Shown: positions 6,836-14,251 of the stretch, piece after piece
Layout: each line of letters begins with the position of its first letter
How positions within the stretch are numbered: the first letter of the stretch is position 1
DNA from: JAKOQB01 sp036824465
GTDB taxonomy: Bacteria; Pseudomonadota; Gammaproteobacteria; Burkholderiales; Burkholderiaceae_F
Assembly: GCA_036824465.1 (NCBI GenBank)
Contig: DAITAC010000097.1
Span: 1 to 14,723 of the forward strand
Length of the DNA stretch: 14,723 nucleotides
Reading direction: 5' to 3'
Position numbers and translations under genes: made by a program
The notes under the pieces: model-generated
What the model saw: only the letters and a program-made list of their open reading frames with translations
Database searches by the model: none
Told to the model about the DNA's origin: nothing

Positions 6836-8109
6836 GTGCGCTGCTGTTTGTCGGCTTCCTGCTTCTGCTGGTGCTCAGCGCGCCGCTGGCGACCGCGCTC
6901 GGCATTGTCGGCAGCGTCGTGATCCTGGGCGCGGACCTCGGTGCGATGTCGATCGCGACCAACGTCTATTCGAGCCTGGCGAAATACCCATTGCTCGCAC
7001 TGCCGGTGTTCATCCTCGCCGGCATGATCTTCGAGCGTGTCGGCGTCGCTGCCAAGCTGGTGGCATTCGTGAGCGTCCTGGTGGGCGAGCGGCGCGGCGC
7101 GCAGGGTGTCGTCGCGATCCTCGTCTGCATGTTTCTCGGCGGCATTTCGGGTTCCGGTCCGGCCGATGCGGCGGCAGTGGCAATGGTGATGTTGCCGTCG
7201 ATGACACGACAGGGCTACCCGCCGGCGTTTTCGACGAGCCTGATCGCGGCCGCGGGTTCGACCGCGATCCTGATTCCGCCATCGATTGCGTTCGTGATCT
7301 TCACGGTGCTGGTCCCGCAGGTCTCGGTGCCCGCTCTGTTCGCCGCGGGCCTGATTCCCGGCGTGCTGGCCGGCCTGTCGCTGCTGGCACCGACGATCTT
7401 CTTCGCACGGAAATATGGCTGGGGAAGCCAGGAGAAATCGGAACGCGCCGGTTTTCTGAAGACGCTGAAGGACGCAAGCTGGGGCATCGCCGCGCCGGTC
7501 ATCATCCTGGGGGGACTCCGCACTGGTGCGTTCACGCCAACTGAGGCAGCCGTGGTCGCGGTGTTCTACGGCTTGTTCGTCGGCCTCGTCATCTACCGCA
7601 CACTGACGCTGCGCAAGCTCTATCGCGTGCTGGTCGACTCGGCCGAGATCTCGGCCGTCGTGATGCTCATCATCGCCTGTGCCGGCATCTTTGCGCACGC
7701 GGGCTCCACCCTCGGCGCCTTCGATGCCCTGGCGAAGAGCATGCTCTCGGTCACGCGCGAAGAGCACCTGATGCTGGCGATGATCATGCTGTTGCTGCTG
7801 ATCGCCGGCATGCTGCTCGACGCAGCCTCGATCTTCCTGATCTTCCTGCCGATCCTGGTGCCGATCGTCAACGCGTTCGGCTGGGACATGACCTGGTTCG
7901 CGGTGCTGATGACGATGAACATGGCGATCGGGCAGTTCACGCCGCCGATGGCGGTCAACCTGCTGGTCACCACCCGCATTGCCGGCATTGGCATGGAGAC
8001 GACGGTCCGCTGGGTTCTGTGGATGGTGCTGTCGATGCTGGTTTCCCTGGCATTGGTTGCCGCCGTCCCGCAGCTCGCGCTATGGTTACCCCAACGGCTC
8101 GGTTATTGA
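6832..8109 (+). CDS. dctM: TRAP transporter large permease (DctM family)
   Basis: A 425-residue membrane protein, the translocating subunit of the TRAP system, almost hydrophobic throughout with about 12 membrane segments. Diagnostic blocks are SGSGPADAAAVAMVMLP near residue 105, AAAGSTAILIPPSIAFVIF near 140 and GQFTPPMAVNLLVTTRIAG near 365. These are the paired GSG/PP helical-hairpin motifs that form the substrate and sodium sites in the family. The GTG at 6832 gives the normal family length and overlaps the dctQ stop, so this start is preferred. The frame is open further upstream, but that part is the dctQ coding region in another frame. The dctP gene follows after 39 bases. Confidence 0.95.
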   Translation: MSALLFVGFLLLLVLSAPLATALGIVGSVVILGADLGAMSIATNVYSSLAKYPLLALPVFILAGMIFERVGVAAKLVAFVSVLVGERRGAQGVVAILVCMFLGGISGSGPADAAAVAMVMLPSMTRQGYPPAFSTSLIAAAGSTAILIPPSIAFVIFTVLVPQVSVPALFAAGLIPGVLAGLSLLAPTIFFARKYGWGSQEKSERAGFLKTLKDASWGIAAPVIILGGLRTGAFTPTEAAVVAVFYGLFVGLVIYRTLTLRKLYRVLVDSAEISAVVMLIIACAGIFAHAGSTLGAFDALAKSMLSVTREEHLMLAMIMLLLLIAGMLLDAASIFLIFLPILVPIVNAFGWDMTWFAVLMTMNMAIGQFTPPMAVNLLVTTRIAGIGMETTVRWVLWMVLSMLVSLALVAAVPQLALWLPQRLGY

Positions 8110-8148
8110 GCCGCTCGTTCTTCGCAAGCCCTACCTCAAGGAGTCACG

Positions 8149-9177
8149 ATGAAACGCAGAATCCTGTTCGCCACGGCCGCTGCTGCGGCGGCGCTAGCCA
8201 TGGGTGGAATGGCTCAGGCCCAGACCAAGTACAAGGACGAGTACAAGCTCTCGACCGTCGTCCCGGCCTCCTTCCCGTGGGGCAAGGGCGGCGAGATCTG
8301 GGCCGACCTGGTGCGGCAACGGACCAACGGCCGCATCAACATCAAGATGTATCCCGGCGTGTCGCTCGTGCAGGGCGACCAGACGCGCGAGTTCACGGCG
8401 ATTCGCCAGGGCATCATCGACATGGCGATCGGATCGACCATCAATTGGTCGCCGCAGGTGAAGGAACTGAATCTCTTCTCGCTTCCGTTCCTGATGCCGG
8501 ACTACCGCGCCATCGATGCGTTGACCCAGGGTCCGGTGGGACAGGAACTGTTCAGCATCCTGACCAAGCAGGGCGTCGTGCCGCTGGCGTGGGGGGAGAA
8601 CGGTTATCGCGAACTGACGAATTCGAAGCGCGAGGTACGCAAGCCGGACGACCTCAAGGGTCTGAAGATCCGCGTGGTCGGCTCGCCGCTCTTCCTTGAT
8701 ACGTTCCGCGCGCTCGGTGCCAATCCGACACAGATGAGCTGGGCCGACGCGCAGCCGGCGTTTGCCTCCGGTGCGGTCGACGGACAGGAAAACCCGATGT
8801 CGATTTTCACGGCGGCCAAGCTGCACAACGTCGGTCAGAAGAACGTGACGATGTGGGGTTATGTCGCGGACCCGCTGATCTTCGTCGTCAACAAGGAAGT
8901 CTGGGAAAGCTGGACGCCGGCCGACCGCGAAATCGTGCGGCAGGCCGCGATCGATGCCGGCAAGCAGGAGATCGCAATTGCGCGCAAGGGCCTGGATGAA
9001 CCCGGTCAGCCGCTGCTCAAGGATATTGAAGGCATGGGCGTGAAGATCGCGCGCCTGTCGCCCGCGGAGCGCAACGAGTTCATCACCGCCACACGCCGCG
9101 TCTACGCGCAATGGAAAGGCACGATCGGCCCCGAACTCGTGACGAAGGCAGAGCAATCCGTCGCAGCGCGGAAGTAG
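8149..9177 (+). CDS. dctP: TRAP transporter periplasmic substrate-binding protein (DctP family)
   Basis: A 342-residue secreted binding protein that captures the substrate in the periplasm and delivers it to DctQM. AAGGAG (8138-8143) precedes ATG 8149. Residues 1-24 form a classic Sec signal (KRR, a run of Ala, then AQA with predicted cleavage before Q25). The mature protein has the DctP fold markers SFPWGKGGEIWADLVRQRT, GLKIRVVGSPLFLDTF and SGAVDGQENP. R175 in KIRV is the conserved Arg that salt-bridges the ligand carboxylate in characterised members. It is last in the operon and is followed 12 bases later by a hairpin terminator. The strong ribosome-binding site fits the excess of binding protein over permease usual in such systems. 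The ligand is probably a carboxylate; which one is unknown, although the adjacent E1 genes suggest a 2-oxo acid. Confidence 0.95.
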   Translation: MKRRILFATAAAAAALAMGGMAQAQTKYKDEYKLSTVVPASFPWGKGGEIWADLVRQRTNGRINIKMYPGVSLVQGDQTREFTAIRQGIIDMAIGSTINWSPQVKELNLFSLPFLMPDYRAIDALTQGPVGQELFSILTKQGVVPLAWGENGYRELTNSKREVRKPDDLKGLKIRVVGSPLFLDTFRALGANPTQMSWADAQPAFASGAVDGQENPMSIFTAAKLHNVGQKNVTMWGYVADPLIFVVNKEVWESWTPADREIVRQAAIDAGKQEIAIARKGLDEPGQPLLKDIEGMGVKIARLSPAERNEFITATRRVYAQWKGTIGPELVTKAEQSVAARK

Positions 9178-9189
9178 TTGCACCGACGA

Positions 9190-9220
9190 CCATGCCGCCT
9201 GCGGTACCGCAGCGGCATGG
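9190..9220. terminator. Hairpin terminator between convergent dctP and pobA
   Basis: The arm 9190-9205 (CCATGCCGCCTGCGGT) pairs with 9206-9220 (ACCGCAGCGGCATGG) along 15 base pairs, with one bulged C and a tight GGTACC centre. On the plus strand TTCGCTTTG follows, a weak T-rich tail. It lies 12 bases after the dctP stop and 38 bases from the end of the converging pobA, so it may serve both directions. Confidence 0.75.
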
Positions 9221-9258
9221 TTCGCTTTGAGCCTGTACGCGGTCTGCGCCGACCCTGC

Positions 9259-10434
9259 TCACTGCAGTGGCAGGCCGACGTAGTTCTCCGCCAGCGCGGT
9301 CTGCGCGGCAACCGAACTCACCAGGTACTCCAGCTCCGCGAGCTGCATCTTCTGCCCGAACTCGCCAGCATCCTGGAACCTGTGGAGCAGCGAAGTCATC
9401 CACCAGGAAAAACGTTCCGCCTTCCACACGCGACTCAGGCAGCGGCTTGAGTACGCATCGATGCCGGCGCTCGAATTCTCCTGGTAGAACTCAGCGAGCG
9501 CGTGTGCCAGATGCCCGACGTCGGCCGCGGCGAGGTTCAGGCCCTTCGCGCCCGTCGGCGGCACGATGTGCGCAGCGTCGCCGGCAAGAAAGAGGCGGCC
9601 GAAGCGCATCGGTTCGGCGACAAAGCTGCGTAGAGGGGCGATGCTCTTCTCGATCGACGGCCCGGTGACCAATCGCTCCGCAACGTCGGGGGCGAGGCGG
9701 CGTTTGATTTCATCCCAGAATTTCTCGTCCGACCAGTCTTCGACCCGGTCATCGATCGGGCACTGCAAGTAGTAGCGCGACAGCGTTGTTGAACGCATGC
9801 TGCACAGAGCGAAGCCACGCGTGTGGTTGCAGTAGATGAGTTCGTCCGCGACCGGTCGCGTGCGCGACAGCAGGCCAAGCCAGCCGAATGGATACACCTT
9901 TTCGTACGTCTTGATCAATCGGACCGGAACGCTCGGCCGACACACCCCGTGAAAACCATCGCACCCCGCGATGAAGTCGCATTCGACCTGATGGGATTTG
10001 CCATCCGTGCTGTACCGGACCCGCGGCCGTTCGCGATCAAAATCAGCGATCGCCACCTGGGCCGCCCCATAGACCGTCACGAGGCCCGCGGCCGCGCGCG
10101 CATCCATCAGATCGCGTGTCACTTCGGTCTGACCGTAGATTGTCACGCGCTTGCCGCCGGTGAGACGGGGCAGGTCGATGCGATGTCGCGTGCCGCCGAA
10201 GGACAGTTCGATGCCATCGTGCGGCATCCCTTCACGCTGCAGGCGCTCGGCCACGCCCGCTTCTTTCAGCAGGTTGGTCGTCACCTCCTCCAGCATGTCG
10301 GCACGAATCCGCGCAAGCACATGGTCCGCGCGATGGCGCTCGATGATGACGGCATCGATCCCCGCGCGCGCCAGCAGCGCGCCCAGCAGCAGGCCCGCCG
10401 GGCCGGCGCCGATGATCACGACCTGAGTTCTCAT
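9259..10434 (-). CDS. pobA: 4-hydroxybenzoate 3-monooxygenase (FAD flavoprotein)
   Basis: A 391-residue flavin hydroxylase that converts 4-hydroxybenzoate to protocatechuate with NAD(P)H and oxygen, feeding the beta-ketoadipate or other protocatechuate pathways. Numbering aligns without gaps to the Pseudomonas fluorescens enzyme over the key sites. These are GAGPAG (9-14), R44, the CDGFHG motif (158-163), Y201, S212, R214, R220, Y222, P293 (VPPTGAKGLN) and Y385 (AENYVGLP). All catalytic and substrate-binding residues are thus kept. In the coenzyme loop the sequence is ERHRADHVL, with H34 and H38 where the P. fluorescens enzyme has Q34 and Y38, so pyridine-nucleotide preference may differ. No pobR regulator is adjacent. 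It lies 63 bases downstream of tctC on the same strand and is probably co-transcribed. The Shine-Dalgarno is weak. Confidence 0.95.
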   Translation of the reverse strand: MRTQVVIIGAGPAGLLLGALLARAGIDAVIIERHRADHVLARIRADMLEEVTTNLLKEAGVAERLQREGMPHDGIELSFGGTRHRIDLPRLTGGKRVTIYGQTEVTRDLMDARAAAGLVTVYGAAQVAIADFDRERPRVRYSTDGKSHQVECDFIAGCDGFHGVCRPSVPVRLIKTYEKVYPFGWLGLLSRTRPVADELIYCNHTRGFALCSMRSTTLSRYYLQCPIDDRVEDWSDEKFWDEIKRRLAPDVAERLVTGPSIEKSIAPLRSFVAEPMRFGRLFLAGDAAHIVPPTGAKGLNLAAADVGHLAHALAEFYQENSSAGIDAYSSRCLSRVWKAERFSWWMTSLLHRFQDAGEFGQKMQLAELEYLVSSVAAQTALAENYVGLPLQ

Positions 10435-10497
10435 CGCACGCCGATCCGGGCGTCAGCTTGAGTACGATGCCGCTCGCACTCGATCACACTTGACAAG

Positions 10498-11439
10498 CTA
10501 CTTGGCAAGCCCCAGCCGCTTGGCCACGTCGGTATAGACGCGAGTGCGCTCCTTCATGAAGGCTTCCATCCCGTCCACGCCGATGTTGACGAGTTCGAAG
10601 CCGCTCTTCGCGGCGAGTTCCTTCATCTCCTGGTCGTTGTTCAGCGCGGCCCACAGATCGGACATGCGCTTGCGCTGCTCAGGCGTGCTCGACTTGGGCA
10701 TGCCGATGCCGCGATAAGCGCCATCGATCCAGTCGACACCCAGTTCACGGAAGGTCGGAACATCCGGCAGCAACGGATGGCGCTTATCCATCGCCACCGC
10801 GAGCGCGCGCACCCTGCCCTTGTTGTTGACCGCAAATGCCGTGTAGGTCATCGCGCCGTCGATATGTCCGCCAAATACGGCGGTCATCATGTCGCCGGTG
10901 CCCTTGTAGGGAACGTAGGTCGTCTTGACGCCGAATGCGGCGTTCAGCCGCTCGTGCGCCGCGTGATTGGCAGAATTCAAACCGGAGCCACCGAGACTCA
11001 GTCTGCCGGGGTTTTCCTTCCCGAACTTGATGAAGTCCTGGAACGATCTGATCGGGCTCGACTCCGGGACGACCAGCGCATCCGGCGTGTAGTGATACCA
11101 GTACACCGGCGTGATGTCGTCGGTCTTGTACTGCACCTGTCCTTCGAACGGCTGCAACACGATGTGCGGCAGATTGACGCCGAAGATGTTCAGCCCGTCC
11201 GCCGGCAGCGTGTTCGCCTGTGCCCACATCAGCCCGCCGCCCGCGCCCGCCTTGTACTGGATGATCGTGTCGATCGCCGAACACTTCTTCTTCAGTACGA
11301 CCTGCTGGTGCCGCGCGGATATGTCGGACTCGCCGCCCGGGGGGAATGCCTGCCAGTAGAGGACGTTCTTCTCGGGGCACGGTTGCCCAGAAGCGGCCGA
11401 GGCGATACTCAGACACAGAATGGCGATCAGACGGTTCAT
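10498..11439 (-). CDS. Tripartite tricarboxylate transporter substrate-binding protein (TctC/Bug family), orphan
   Basis: A 313-residue periplasmic binding protein. The ATG at 11439 was chosen because a Sec signal peptide starts there (MNRLIAILCLSIASAASGQP), with GAGAG-type purines upstream; the frame opens earlier but lacks a signal. The family's two ligand-gripping loops appear as AFPPGGESD (31-39) and YKAGAGGG (62-69). The usual strand-1 and N-R-P-G residues are altered (NVLYWQAFPPGG, QYKAGAGG), so this is a divergent branch. Other family markers are YVPYKGTGDMMTAVFGGHID and LPDVPTFRELG. Mature cysteines C21 and C53 could form a disulfide. There is no tctA or tctB in the window. It sits 31 bases after the tartrate dehydrogenase-like gene and 63 bases before pobA. 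The ligand is unknown, with an organic acid or aromatic acid likely. Confidence 0.9.
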   Translation of the reverse strand: MNRLIAILCLSIASAASGQPCPEKNVLYWQAFPPGGESDISARHQQVVLKKKCSAIDTIIQYKAGAGGGLMWAQANTLPADGLNIFGVNLPHIVLQPFEGQVQYKTDDITPVYWYHYTPDALVVPESSPIRSFQDFIKFGKENPGRLSLGGSGLNSANHAAHERLNAAFGVKTTYVPYKGTGDMMTAVFGGHIDGAMTYTAFAVNNKGRVRALAVAMDKRHPLLPDVPTFRELGVDWIDGAYRGIGMPKSSTPEQRKRMSDLWAALNNDQEMKELAAKSGFELVNIGVDGMEAFMKERTRVYTDVAKRLGLAK

Positions 11440-11470
11440 GACAGGTTCTCTCTTTCTCGGTCGATTGGCT

Positions 11471-12562
11471 CTACGCAGCACGGCGCTGTCTGCCGGCGGC
11501 AACGATATGCGCGCACACCGCCCGTGTCACCTCATCCGTCGTTGCGGCTCCACCCAGGTCGCGCGTATGCAGCTTGGGATTGGCAGCGACCTCCTCGATT
11601 GCCTGCATCACGCGCCGCGCGGCAGCGGTCTCGCCCAGGTGCTCCAGCATCATCACGACCGACCAGAAGGTGCCGATCGGATTCGCGAGCCCCTTGCCCA
11701 TGATGTCGAAGGCCGAGCCGTGGATCGGTTCGAACATCGACGGATAGCGCCGTTCCGGATCGATGTTGCCAGTCGGCGCGATGCCCAGGCTGCCGGCCAG
11801 CGCGGCGGCCAGATCGCTCAGGATGTCCGCGTGCAGGTTGGTGGCAACCAGTGTGTCAAGGGATGCGGGCCGGTTGACCATGCGCGCGGTGGCTGCATCG
11901 ACCAGTTCCTTGTCCCAGGTGACGTCTGGAAACTCCTTCGAGATCTGCAGCGCGATCTCGTCCCACATCACCATCGCGTGACGTTGCGCGTTGGACTTGG
12001 TGACCACGGTGAGCTGTTTGCGGGGCCTTGACTGCGCGAGGCGAAATGCGAAGCGCATGATTCGTTCGACCCCGGCGCGCGTCATCATGCTCACATCAGT
12101 CGCAGCCTCGATTGGCTGGCCCTGGTGGACGCGTCCGCCGACCCCGGCGTACTCGCCCTCAGTGTTCTCGCGCACGATGACCCAGTCGAGATCGCCCGGT
12201 GCGCAGCGCTTCAGCGGGCTGTCGATGCCGGGCAGGATGCGGGTAGGCCGCACGTTGGCATACTGGTCAAAGCCCTGGCAGATCTTCAGGCGCAGGCCCC
12301 ACAGGGTGATGTGATCAGGGATCTGCGGATCGCCGGCGGAGCCGAAAAGGATCGCGTCCTTGTCGCGCAATCGATCGAGGCCGTCGGCAGGCATCATCAC
12401 GCCGTTGCGGCGGTAATAGTCGCCACCCCAGTCGAAGTTCTCGAATTCAAAGCACACCGTGCCGTCCGAGGCCGCGAGTGCTTCGAGCGCTCTCTGGCCG
12501 GCGGGCACCACTTCCTTGCCGATGCCATCACCGGGGATGGTGGCAATTCGATAGGTCTTCAT
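11471..12562 (-). CDS. ttuC: Tartrate dehydrogenase / D-malate dehydrogenase (isopropylmalate dehydrogenase superfamily)
   Basis: A 363-residue NAD-dependent beta-decarboxylating dehydrogenase for (2R)-hydroxy acids. Tartrate is oxidised to oxaloglycolate, and D-malate is oxidatively decarboxylated to pyruvate. It starts MKTYRIATIPGDGIGKEV with AAGGA six bases before ATG 12562. The subgroup signature is HITLWGLRLKICQGFDQYANV (84-104, given here nearly in full), which separates tartrate/D-malate enzymes from LeuB. Catalytic Y138 (GEYAG), K189 (TKSNAQRH) and metal ligands D222, D246 and D250 are present. Characterised members are about 360 residues. It appears to be the first gene of a unit with tctC and pobA. 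Tartrate (ttuC, yeaU/dmlA-like) and D-malate activities cannot be separated by sequence alone. Confidence 0.92.
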   Translation of the reverse strand: MKTYRIATIPGDGIGKEVVPAGQRALEALAASDGTVCFEFENFDWGGDYYRRNGVMMPADGLDRLRDKDAILFGSAGDPQIPDHITLWGLRLKICQGFDQYANVRPTRILPGIDSPLKRCAPGDLDWVIVRENTEGEYAGVGGRVHQGQPIEAATDVSMMTRAGVERIMRFAFRLAQSRPRKQLTVVTKSNAQRHAMVMWDEIALQISKEFPDVTWDKELVDAATARMVNRPASLDTLVATNLHADILSDLAAALAGSLGIAPTGNIDPERRYPSMFEPIHGSAFDIMGKGLANPIGTFWSVVMMLEHLGETAAARRVMQAIEEVAANPKLHTRDLGGAATTDEVTRAVCAHIVAAGRQRRAA

Positions 12563-12712
12563 GCGTCATCCTTCATGCGGCGTATCGACCGGCCCTCGAA
12601 TACGTCGTTGTCGGGTTCTGCGCTGTGTTTCGCGGTTCGAATCAGCGGCGGGTTTCCGTTTGCGCCACTGAAGCAGTGTCGAATCTTCAGGTTCAGCCTC
12701 AACGCTGCGAAC

Positions 12713-14200
12713 TCACTGGAACGCAACTTCAGAAAAGCTCCGTAGCTTGCGGCTGTGCAACTGGTCCGGTCGCTGCTGGCGCAGCAGATCGATGGCACGC
12801 ATGCCGATGCGCAGGTGCTGATCGACGCGCTCGCGGTAGAACTGATCGGCCATGCCGGGCAGCTTGATTTCGCCGTGCAAGGGCTTGTCGCTCACGCACA
12901 GCAGCGTGCCGTACGGAACGCGAAAGCGGAAACCATTGGCGGCGATGGTCGCGCTTTCCATGTCAAGCGCGACCGCGCGGCTCTGGCTGAAACGGCGCAG
13001 CGGCGTCTGCTGAGGAAGAAGCTCCCAGTTGCGGTTGTCGGTGCTGGCCACCGTGCCGGTGCGCATGATGCGCTTGAGCTCGTAGCCCTCGAGTTGCGTG
13101 ATATCGGCCACGGCCTGTTCGAGCGCGACCTGGATTTCCGCCAGCGCCGGGATCGGCACCCACGGCGGCAGATCCTCGTCGAGCACATGATCCTCGCGCA
13201 CGTATCCATGCGCGAGCACGTAATCGCCCAGTTGCTGTGTGGTGCGCAGACCCGCGCAATGGCCCAGCATGATCCACGCATGCGGCCGCAGCACGGCGAT
13301 GTGGTCGGTGATGGTCTTGGCGTTCGCAGGCCCGATGCCGATGTTGACCATCGTGATGCCGGCACCGTCCGCGCGCGCCAGGTGGTAGGCCGGCATCTGC
13401 GGCAGTCGCGCCGGTACCGCGCCCAGCGCATCGCCGGGCTCAGCCGCCATCCCGGCGCGGCGCGTGATCACATTGCCCGGCTCAACGAACGCGACGTAGT
13501 CGTGACCAGCCGCTTTCGGGCCGGCCATCAGTTCGCGCCCGAGGCGGACGAATTCGTCGATATAGAACTGGTAGTTGGTGAACAGCACGAAGTTCTGGAA
13601 ATGCTCGGGCGCGGTGCCGCTGTAGTGGCGCAGCCGATGCAGCGAATAGTCCACGCGCGGCGCGGTGAACAGTGCCAGCGGCAGCGGCTCCCCTCCTCTC
13701 GGCTCGAAGGTGCCGTTGGCAATACCATCGTCCATCGCGCCAAGGTCGGGCAGATCGAGCAGATCGCGCATCAGCAGTCGCCGCTGCGGGGTGAGCGATC
13801 CTTCGATGTGATCGTGCTCGGCCAGCGAGAAATGCACGGCAATCGGCTGCCTGCTGGTGCCGACTTCCAGCGCAACCTGATGGTTGTGCATCAGCAGGCG
13901 GAACTGCTCGAGATAGTAGTTCCCGAACAGGTCGGGGCGCGTCAGCGTTGTTTCGTAGATGCCCGGCCCCGCGACAAAGCCGTAGCTCAGCCGCGAGTCG
14001 GCACGTGCCACCGTCTCGATACGAATACGGGCGAACGGATAACAGGCGCGAACCCGTTGCGTTGGATCTTCACCGGCGACGAAGCGATCGAGCGCATCAC
14101 GCAGGTAGTCGATCGACTGCTGGTAGATCGCGCGCACCTGGGCGAGTGCGGCAGCCGGATCGACGAAGCGGGCGGGGGGAGTGAAAGGCTGTGTGGGCAC
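12713..14200 (-). CDS. amn: AMP nucleosidase
   Basis: A 495-residue cytoplasmic enzyme (E. coli Amn 484) that hydrolyses AMP to adenine and ribose 5-phosphate. The N-terminal Amn-specific domain includes SYGFVAGPGIYETTLTRPDLF and RVDYSLHRLRHYSGTAPEHFQ. The C-terminal domain is nucleoside-phosphorylase-like, with ITMVNIGIGPANAKTI, MLGHCAGLR, DYVLAHGYVREDHVLD, and the purine-site block ALDMESATIAANGFRF followed by VPYGTLLCVSDKPLHGEIKLPG. The C-terminus DQLHSRKLRSF also matches. The GTG at 14200 is the plausible start, since an ATG a few bases upstream is in another frame and no in-frame ATG was found. It is 150 bp upstream of ttuC and may or may not share transcription. The neighbourhood does not suggest a special role, so it looks like purine housekeeping. 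Confidence 0.96.
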   Translation of the reverse strand: MPTQPFTPPARFVDPAAALAQVRAIYQQSIDYLRDALDRFVAGEDPTQRVRACYPFARIRIETVARADSRLSYGFVAGPGIYETTLTRPDLFGNYYLEQFRLLMHNHQVALEVGTSRQPIAVHFSLAEHDHIEGSLTPQRRLLMRDLLDLPDLGAMDDGIANGTFEPRGGEPLPLALFTAPRVDYSLHRLRHYSGTAPEHFQNFVLFTNYQFYIDEFVRLGRELMAGPKAAGHDYVAFVEPGNVITRRAGMAAEPGDALGAVPARLPQMPAYHLARADGAGITMVNIGIGPANAKTITDHIAVLRPHAWIMLGHCAGLRTTQQLGDYVLAHGYVREDHVLDEDLPPWVPIPALAEIQVALEQAVADITQLEGYELKRIMRTGTVASTDNRNWELLPQQTPLRRFSQSRAVALDMESATIAANGFRFRVPYGTLLCVSDKPLHGEIKLPGMADQFYRERVDQHLRIGMRAIDLLRQQRPDQLHSRKLRSFSEVAFQ

Positions 14201-14251
14201 GAGCGCATTCCAGCGAACGGCGACATTGTGCCGAAGTTCTAACGGCGCCCG

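Noticed and set aside
9260..9269. Perfect palindrome CACTGCAGTG at the end of pobA
   Set aside because: It is a ten-base palindrome partly inside coding sequence, next to a better terminator; such palindromes are expected by chance in a window of this size.
12755..14242. 495-codon plus-strand ORF as long as amn
   Set aside because: It is a mirror-strand shadow of amn; the minus-strand product matches AMP nucleosidase along its whole length.
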